DNA of 5,806 nucleotides from positions 1-5,806 of the forward strand of contig SVKT01000096.1 in NCBI GenBank assembly GCA_015068335.1, given 5' to 3'. Positions 1 through 4,242 of the stretch are shown piece by piece. A program made the position numbers and the translations under genes. Origin of the DNA: Oscillospiraceae bacterium. GTDB lineage: Bacteria > Bacillota > Clostridia > Oscillospirales > Oscillospiraceae. Every line of letters begins with the position of its first letter. Positions within the stretch are counted from its first letter, which is position 1. Under the pieces are notes generated by a model. The model did not search any database, was not told the DNA's origin, and was given only the letters and a program-made list of their open reading frames with translations.

Positions 1-2271
1 CTGCGGCTGCACACAGGCGACGAGGCACAGCACATCGCCACCGTCATCTGGCGCAAGCAGAGCGAAGTCCCCCTGTGCCAGGCCGCGCCCGACGCCCTCC
101 ACACCTCCCCCGCGCTGTTCGGCCTGGGCAGCACGGCGCTGCGCTGCTGCAACGACCGGGAACTGACCATCGACGCGGGCGCGCAGGATCTCTTCCCCCT
201 GACAGGCTTCAACCACCGGGAGATCGCGGAGCAGTTTGCCGGCAAACTGCTTCCACTGGTCCTCCCCCAGGACCGTCCCACCCTTCTTTCCGCTCTGGAA
301 ACCCAGATCGTCCAGGGCGGCGCGGCAGAGGCCGAATTCCGCATACTGCGCAAGAGCGGCGAGAGCGTCTGGGTGCTGGCAAAGAGCCGCCTCCATCTGG
401 AAGAAAACGGGCAGGAATATTTCTATTTCGCTATGCAGGACAACAGCCGGGCAAAGGCCGTTGAGCAGGACCTGCAAGCGCGCATCGAGCGGAACCAGAC
501 CATCATCGACCAGTCGGACGGCATCGTGTTTGAATGGTCGATGGATACGGACACGATGTACTGCTCCCCCAAGTGGAAGGAACACTTCGGCTATATGCCC
601 GTGTCGAAGAACTACGGCAAACAGATGGGCATCGCCACCCACTTCCACCCCGACGATCTGCCCGCGATCCGCAACGCCATTGAGGAGATCAAGGCCAGCC
701 GCGGCACCGTCTGCATCGATGTGCGCATCGCAGACGCCGACGCAAGGTATCTCTGGACCCGCATCACCGCCACGGCGTATCTGAACGAACAGGGGCAGCT
801 CTCCCGCATCATCGGTCTGCTGCAGGACATCGAGGCGTTGAAGCAGGCAGAGTTTACCCTCCGGGAGCGCGCCGAAAAGGACTCCCTGACCAAACTGTTC
901 AACAAGGAGTCCTCCCAGACGCTCATCAGCGAATATCTGGCCGAGCGGGACCCCCACGCCCTCGCCGCGATGCTGGTGCTGGATCTGGACAACTTCAAGG
1001 CGATCAACGACCGCTACGGACATCTCTACGGCGACTCGGTTTTGTCCCAGATCGGCTCCACCCTGAAACAACTGTTCCGCAGCAACGACGTGATCGGGCG
1101 CATCGGCGGCGACGAGTTCATAATCTTCCTGCAAGACATTCCCAGCGAGGAATTGACGTTCAATCGCTGCGAACTGATCCTGACCACCTTCCGCACCCTT
1201 CTGGAACAACTCGCCCCCGGACTGAACGTGTCCTGCTCCATCGGCGTTGCTATGGTCCCCTCCCACGGCACGGGCTTCAACGATCTGTTCCGCAGAGCGG
1301 ACGAGGCGCTCTACCTGTCCAAGAGTCAGGGCAAGAACACCTACACCCTCTACGACCCGCAGAAGGCCGCAACGATGCTGCTGGACGGCGCCCGCGTGCC
1401 CACCCGCATCGACTCCGAGACTCAGCCCGGTCTGGCGGACGCCTCCTTCGTTCACTTTGTGTTCCGCCGCCTGTACGAGAGCAACGACATCATCAAAACC
1501 TTCAACGAACTGCTTGCCCACGTGGGCGAACAACTCAACGTCAGCCGCGTGTACATCTTCGAAAACAACGAGGACAACACCGCTTGCAGCAACACCTTTG
1601 AGTGGTGCAACGAGGGCATCTCTCCCGAGATCGACAATTTGCAGAACATCAGTTACATTTCCGACATCGCGGGCTGGCCCGACGTGTTCAACGAGCAGGG
1701 ACTTTTCTACTGCACGGACATCACCTCCCTCGCCCCGCATTTCCGTGCGATCCTGGAACCCCAGGGCATCAAGAGTATGCTCCAATGCGCCATTATGGAC
1801 AACGGCGTTTTCCGCGGCTACGTGGGCTTTGACGAGTGCTCCATCCACCGCCTCTGGACGCAGGACCAGATCAATCTGCTCCAATTCCTGTCAGAGGCGC
1901 TGGCCATCTTCCTGATCAAAAAGCGCATTCAGGACAAGGTCGCCGAGCAGGCGGCGGATTTCCGTGGTCTGCTGGATCGGCAGGACATCTGGCTCTATGT
2001 CATCGACCCCGAGACCTGCGAATTGAAGTTCATAAACGAAAAGGTGCGCAGCAGCATCTCCGGCAGCACCAAACTCCCCTGCTATAAGGCCTTCCGAAAC
2101 CACGACAAGCGCTGCGAGGACTGCCCCGCCGTGGACATCCTCCAAACCCAAAAAGCCTCTGCCGTCATCAGCGACAGTTGCTTCGGAACGCGCGTCCGGG
2201 CCAGCGCTTCCAGGATCCGCTGGAACGGCGAGCCGGCGTGTCTGCTTTTCTGCCACGAGTTGGAGGGCTGA
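1..2271 (+). CDS. Multi-sensor diguanylate cyclase (PAS-PAS-GGDEF-GAF-PAS), 5' end missing
   Basis: The frame is open from the first base to TGA at 2269-2271, giving 756 residues; the true start lies left of the window, and the ATG at 373 falls inside a PAS-like domain. Domains, numbered from the window edge: PAS-like about 45-150, PAS_3-like about 163-285 (GIVFEWSMD, YLWTRITATAYL), GGDEF about 291-455, GAF-like about 480-635, PAS-like about 650-756. The GGDEF domain looks active. It has DSLTKLFNK at 294-302, metal-site DLDNFKAIND from 328, the GGDEF signature at 369-373, and an RxxD inhibitory site (RSND) at 360-363, five residues before it. Family knowledge says such enzymes make cyclic di-GMP from two GTP in the cytoplasm, with product inhibition at RxxD. 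I see no EAL or HD-GYP domain and no membrane segment in the visible part. The last domain carries C694, C705 and C708-P709. The ligands sensed are unknown, and the missing N-terminus could hold more domains. Confidence 0.9.
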   Translation: MRLHTGDEAQHIATVIWRKQSEVPLCQAAPDALHTSPALFGLGSTALRCCNDRELTIDAGAQDLFPLTGFNHREIAEQFAGKLLPLVLPQDRPTLLSALETQIVQGGAAEAEFRILRKSGESVWVLAKSRLHLEENGQEYFYFAMQDNSRAKAVEQDLQARIERNQTIIDQSDGIVFEWSMDTDTMYCSPKWKEHFGYMPVSKNYGKQMGIATHFHPDDLPAIRNAIEEIKASRGTVCIDVRIADADARYLWTRITATAYLNEQGQLSRIIGLLQDIEALKQAEFTLRERAEKDSLTKLFNKESSQTLISEYLAERDPHALAAMLVLDLDNFKAINDRYGHLYGDSVLSQIGSTLKQLFRSNDVIGRIGGDEFIIFLQDIPSEELTFNRCELILTTFRTLLEQLAPGLNVSCSIGVAMVPSHGTGFNDLFRRADEALYLSKSQGKNTYTLYDPQKAATMLLDGARVPTRIDSETQPGLADASFVHFVFRRLYESNDIIKTFNELLAHVGEQLNVSRVYIFENNEDNTACSNTFEWCNEGISPEIDNLQNISYISDIAGWPDVFNEQGLFYCTDITSLAPHFRAILEPQGIKSMLQCAIMDNGVFRGYVGFDECSIHRLWTQDQINLLQFLSEALAIFLIKKRIQDKVAEQAADFRGLLDRQDIWLYVIDPETCELKFINEKVRSSISGSTKLPCYKAFRNHDKRCEDCPAVDILQTQKASAVISDSCFGTRVRASASRIRWNGEPACLLFCHELEG

Positions 2272-2306
2272 CCCACCCGCCCCACACAACGCAAAGATCC
2301 GCTTCG

Positions 2307-2340
2307 GGATCGCCGCAAAATTGCGGCGATCCTTTCTTTT
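2307..2340 (+). terminator. Intrinsic terminator after the diguanylate cyclase gene
   Basis: A perfect inverted repeat, GGATCGCCGCAA at 2307-2318 and TTGCGGCGATCC at 2321-2332, is followed directly by TTTCTTTT at 2333-2340. The central A/T pairs probably open, giving a stem of about 10 bp with a six-base loop. It lies 35 bases after the stop codon and should isolate the cyclase gene from spoVAD. Confidence 0.92.
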
Positions 2341-2363
2341 GCGCGCAGCCATCTTCCTTTCCC

Positions 2364-2392
2364 GTGTGTGCCGCTTTCTGCCGCTCATATTT
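2364..2392 (+). promoter_or_regulatory. Candidate sigma-G (forespore) promoter for spoVAD
   Basis: GTGTG at 2364-2368 matches four of five positions of the B. subtilis sigma-G -35 consensus (GHATR). After a 17-base spacer, CATATTT at 2386-2392 matches six of seven positions of the -10 consensus (CATWHTA). It lies between the upstream terminator and spoVAD, and would leave a leader of roughly 45 bases. spoVA operons are known to be transcribed by sigma-G in the forespore. The assignment rests on motif match and position only; short matches like this can occur by chance. Confidence 0.45.
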
Positions 2393-2431
2393 TTGCCGCC
2401 GGTGGAAATACTACGGAAAATTCCATCAAGC

Positions 2432-2438
2432 GAGGTGG
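2432..2438 (+). promoter_or_regulatory. Ribosome binding site that sets the GTG start of spoVAD
   Basis: GAGGTGG matches the anti-Shine-Dalgarno sequence and sits five bases before GTG at 2444. The frame is open further upstream, to a TTG at 2321, but that codon lies inside the terminator hairpin. The ATG at 2448 is in another frame. The GTG start gives VNEKRIGRR, which matches the usual SpoVAD N-terminus. Confidence 0.8.
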
Positions 2439-2443
2439 TTTCT

Positions 2444-3460
2444 GTGAATGAAAAGCGCATCGGACGGCGCACCATCGCCCTCTCCCATCCCCCCTCCGTG
2501 ATCTCCTTCGCCAACATCGGCGGCAAGCAGGAAAAGGAGGGCCCTCTGGGCAAATACTTTGACGAGACCGGCGAGGACTCCTTCTTCGGCGAAAAGACCT
2601 GGGAGAAGGCGGAGTCCGCGATGCAGAAAAAAGCGCTGCAACGGGCGCTGGACAAGGCGCGGCTCAAACCCAAAGACCTGGACTTTATCTTCGCCGGCGA
2701 CCTTTTGAACCAGTGCATCGGCTCCGCCTTCGGCCTGCGGGAGTTCAACATCCCCTTCTACGGGCTCTACGGCGCCTGCTCCACGATGGGCGAGTCCCTG
2801 TCCCTTGCCGCCCTGCTCATCGACGGCGGCTACGCCCGCCGCTGCGCCGCGATGACCTCCTCCCACTTCTGCACGGCGGAACGGCAGTACCGGATGCCCG
2901 TGCCCTACGGCAGCCAGCGCCCCCCCACCGCCCAGTGGACCGCCACCGCCGCCGGCTGCACCATCCTCGACGCCGAGGGGAAGGGGCCCTATATCACCCA
3001 CGTCACCTGCGGCAAGATCGTGGACCGGGGCATCACCGACGGCAACAATATGGGCGCCGCGATGGCCCCCGCCGCCTACGACACCCTCTCCGCCTTCTTC
3101 CGGGACACGGAGACCACCCCCGCGGACTACGATCTGGTCCTCACCGGCGATCTGGGGGAACTGGGCCACGCCATCGTGCGGGATTTCTTTGAAAAGGACG
3201 GCGTCACCCTGGGCGACAACTTTCAGGACTGCGGGCTGCTGCTCTACGACCGGAAAAAGCAGGATATGCACGCCGGCGCTTCCGGCTGCGGCTGCTCGGC
3301 CTCGGTGCTCAACGGGTATCTTCTGGGCGGGATGCTGGAAGGCAGGTGGAAGCGCATCCTCTTTGCCCCCACCGGCGCCCTGCTCTCCCCCACGTCCAGT
3401 TTTCAGGGCGAGAGCATCCCCGGCATCTGCCACGCCGTGTGCATCTGCGCGACAAAATAG
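2444..3460 (+). CDS. spoVAD: Stage V sporulation protein AD, dipicolinic acid-binding SpoVA subunit
   Basis: The product has 338 residues, the normal SpoVAD length, and is recognisable throughout. Landmarks are GPLGKYFDE near the N-terminus, DLLNQCIGSAF, GLYGACSTM with C112, TSSHFCTAERQ with H141 and C143, NNMGAAMAPAAYD from N201, VLTGDLGELG, HAGASGCGCSA at 276-286, and LLSPTSSFQGESIPGI from L313 near the C-terminus. SpoVAD has a thiolase/ketoacyl-synthase-like fold. It binds dipicolinic acid at the inner spore membrane and acts with SpoVAC and SpoVAE in DPA uptake during sporulation and release during germination. There is no signal peptide or membrane segment, consistent with a soluble subunit held at the membrane by partners. 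spoVAE follows nine bases after the stop. spoVAC, which normally lies immediately upstream, is absent; a terminator and an unrelated signalling gene are there instead. I see no frameshift or missing conserved block. Transcription in the forespore is likely but inferred. Confidence 0.96.
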   Translation: MNEKRIGRRTIALSHPPSVISFANIGGKQEKEGPLGKYFDETGEDSFFGEKTWEKAESAMQKKALQRALDKARLKPKDLDFIFAGDLLNQCIGSAFGLREFNIPFYGLYGACSTMGESLSLAALLIDGGYARRCAAMTSSHFCTAERQYRMPVPYGSQRPPTAQWTATAAGCTILDAEGKGPYITHVTCGKIVDRGITDGNNMGAAMAPAAYDTLSAFFRDTETTPADYDLVLTGDLGELGHAIVRDFFEKDGVTLGDNFQDCGLLLYDRKKQDMHAGASGCGCSASVLNGYLLGGMLEGRWKRILFAPTGALLSPTSSFQGESIPGICHAVCICATK

Positions 3461-3465
3461 GAGGT
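3459..3465 (+). promoter_or_regulatory. Ribosome binding site of spoVAE overlapping the spoVAD stop
   Basis: AGGAGGT at 3459-3465 shares its first two bases with the spoVAD TAG codon and lies four bases before the spoVAE ATG. This supports co-transcription and probably translational coupling of the two genes. Confidence 0.85.
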
Positions 3466-3469
3466 CAAT

Positions 3470-3826
3470 ATGGACTATCTCAACGCCTTTCTCTGCGGCG
3501 GCATCCTCTGCGCCGTGGGACAGATCCTCATCGACAAGACCCGCCTGACCCCCGCCCGCATCCTCACGGGCTACGTGGTGGCGGGCGTGCTGCTCAGCGC
3601 CCTGGGGCTGTATCAGTCCATCGCCGACTGGGGCGGCGCCGGCGCCACCGTGCCCCTGACCGGCTTCGGCCACGCGCTGGCAAAGGGCGTGGAAAAGGCC
3701 GTGGCGGAAAAGGGCTGGCTGGGCGTGCTCACCGGCGGCCTCACCGCCACCGCCGGCGGCATCACCGCCGCCGTGGTCTTCGGCGTGGTGATGGCGCTGC
3801 TGTTCAAGGCCGGCGAAAAGCGCTGA
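3470..3826 (+). CDS. spoVAE: Stage V sporulation protein AE, SpoVA membrane subunit
   Basis: The product has 118 residues, the usual length for the SpoVAE (SpoVAEb) family. Three hydrophobic stretches are visible: about residues 4-22 (FLCGGILCAVGQ), 30-48 (TGYVVAGVLLSALGLY) and 82-112 (a Gly/Ala/Thr-rich segment ending in VVMALLF). Between the second and third lies the family's conserved block, GAGATVPLTGFGHALAKG, followed by an amphipathic stretch, VEKAVAEKG. The protein is expected in the inner forespore membrane, where SpoVAC, SpoVAD and SpoVAE together form the core dipicolinate transport apparatus. The ATG start is fixed by a strong ribosome binding site overlapping the spoVAD stop. No further spoVA gene follows: after the TGA comes a long non-coding spacer with a terminator hairpin. 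B. subtilis also encodes an unrelated SpoVAEa; this product is the membrane-type paralogue. Confidence 0.94.
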   Translation: MDYLNAFLCGGILCAVGQILIDKTRLTPARILTGYVVAGVLLSALGLYQSIADWGGAGATVPLTGFGHALAKGVEKAVAEKGWLGVLTGGLTATAGGITAAVVFGVVMALLFKAGEKR

Positions 3827-3896
3827 CGCCCCGCCGCCCCCTCTGCGGGCTTTCTTCCCACAAACTTGCACCGGCGTTCTGTTGCCCCACTTCCGT
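3827..3896. repeat. Intergenic imperfect repeat, copy 1
   Basis: The copy starts immediately after the spoVAE stop codon. It consists of a C-rich start (CGCCCCGCCGCCCC), then GCGGGCTTTCTTCCCACAAA at 3845-3864, then TTGCACCGGC at 3866-3875, and ends in TGCCCCACTTCCG. The middle 20 bases are identical to copy 2, which begins 100 bases further on. TTGCACCGGC recurs exactly at 3916-3925, 50 bases later. Short reading frames cross it on both strands, but none has a ribosome binding site or a plausible protein, so it looks non-coding. Confidence 0.75.
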
Positions 3897-3926
3897 ACAC
3901 GCTGCTGCTATAAAATTGCACCGGCA

Positions 3927-4001
3927 CGCCCCGCCGCCCCCCTCCCGCGGGCTTTCTTCCCACAAAAGCGCGCCTGCACTCCCCCGCTGCCCCACTTTTG
4001 C
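3927..4001. repeat. Intergenic imperfect repeat, copy 2
   Basis: The order of elements is the same as in copy 1: CGCCCCGCCGCCCC, the identical block GCGGGCTTTCTTCCCACAAA at 3947-3966, a degenerate CCTGCACTCCC, and CTGCCCCACTTTTG at 3987-4000. A further degenerate echo, TTGCACCCACTTCCCACA, follows at about 4007-4024. The copies have diverged by substitutions and small indels, which fits an old duplication or members of a dispersed intergenic repeat family. Which of these applies cannot be told from one locus. Confidence 0.75.
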
Positions 4002-4008
4002 GCGCTTT
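3965..4008 (+). repeat. Inverted repeat, possible hairpin in the spoVAE 3' region
   Basis: AAAGCGCGC at 3965-3973 is the exact reverse complement of GCGCGCTTT at 4000-4008, giving a 9-bp stem around a 26-base pyrimidine-rich loop. It overlaps the end of repeat copy 2. No T-tract follows, so it is not a typical terminator, though it could protect the 3' end of the transcript. Confidence 0.45.
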
Positions 4009-4038
4009 GCACCCACTTCCCACATCCATTCCGCCGCA

Positions 4039-4070
4039 CACCCCCGCTCCTCCCGGAGCGGGGGTGCTTT
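4039..4070 (+). terminator. Probable intrinsic terminator of the spoVAD-spoVAE unit
   Basis: CACCCCCGCTCC at 4039-4050 and GGAGCGGGGGTG at 4055-4066 form a perfect 12-bp, very GC-rich stem with a four-base TCCC loop, followed by CTTT. The T-tract is short and interrupted, so termination may be partial. The minus strand has no T run after the hairpin, so it is assigned to the + strand. It lies 212 bases after the spoVAE stop, which implies a long 3' untranslated region. Confidence 0.7.
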
Positions 4071-4167
4071 CGGCTGTCGGTCTTGACAGGTCTTTTGGGG
4101 GAGCGTTTGGGGGTTTCTTTTTTTACGGAATTGTCATTGTTTTGTTCTTCTTTTTCGTCGAATTCTC

Positions 4168-4176
4168 TGGTATAAT
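4168..4176 (+). promoter_or_regulatory. Extended -10 promoter (sigma-A type) of the lipoprotein gene
   Basis: TGGTATAAT contains a perfect TATAAT at 4171-4176 preceded by the TGn extension. No good -35 hexamer sits 16-18 bases upstream; TTCTTT at 4148-4153 is the nearest. Recognition through the extended -10 element is therefore likely. The element lies in a T-rich stretch (about 4104-4170) that contrasts sharply with the GC-rich surroundings. Transcription would start near 4183, leaving a leader of about 60 bases. Confidence 0.8.
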
Positions 4177-4197
4177 GATGGCAGTTTACAATGGCTC

Positions 4198-4215
4198 CGG
4201 GCGCCTCACCGCCCG
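4198..4215 (+). other. Small hairpin in the leader of the lipoprotein gene
   Basis: CGGGCG at 4198-4203 and CGCCCG at 4210-4215 pair as a 6-bp stem with a six-base loop, between the predicted transcription start and the ribosome binding site. No T-tract follows and the ribosome binding site stays free, so it is more likely a 5' stabilising element than an attenuator. A regulatory role is unproven. Confidence 0.35.
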
Positions 4216-4227
4216 AATCTCCCACAG

Positions 4228-4233
4228 AAAGGA
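4228..4233 (+). promoter_or_regulatory. Ribosome binding site of the lipoprotein gene
   Basis: AAAGGA lies nine bases before ATG at 4243. It selects this start, which gives a complete lipoprotein signal peptide. Confidence 0.7.
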
Positions 4234-4242
4234 ACGTTTTTT

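Noticed and set aside
2321..2443. Upstream extension of spoVAD to a TTG start at 2321
   Set aside because: The TTG lies inside the terminator hairpin. The added residues do not resemble SpoVAD, whereas GTG at 2444 has a good ribosome binding site and gives the normal length.
1891..2751. Minus-strand open frame of 286 codons spanning the terminator and the start of spoVAD
   Set aside because: It crosses the end of the cyclase gene, a strong terminator and the start of spoVAD, and its product shows no recognisable domain.
2426..3871. Long open frame on the minus strand, 481 codons, opposite spoVAD and spoVAE
   Set aside because: It is antisense to two confidently identified genes. Its Gly/Ala/His-rich product mirrors their G/C-rich third codon positions, and it resembles no protein family I know.
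3827..4024. CRISPR array suggested by repeats at 50- and 100-base offsets
   Set aside because: There are only two diverged copies with indels, no regular unique spacers and no cas gene nearby.
3346..4086. Plus-strand frame of 246 codons running through spoVAE into the spacer
   Set aside because: It is out of frame with spoVAD and spoVAE, Arg/His/Pro-rich, and has no ribosome binding site of its own. It exists because the C-rich repeats contain few stop codons.
4083..4088. Perfect TTGACA -35 hexamer
   Set aside because: No -10 element lies 16-18 bases downstream (the sequence there is TTTGGG-like), and it is about 82 bases from the TATAAT at 4171.
4060..4113. Possible G-quadruplex from runs of five G
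   Set aside because: Only three G5 runs are present (4060-4064, 4097-4101, 4109-4113). The first is paired in the terminator stem and the spacing is too wide.
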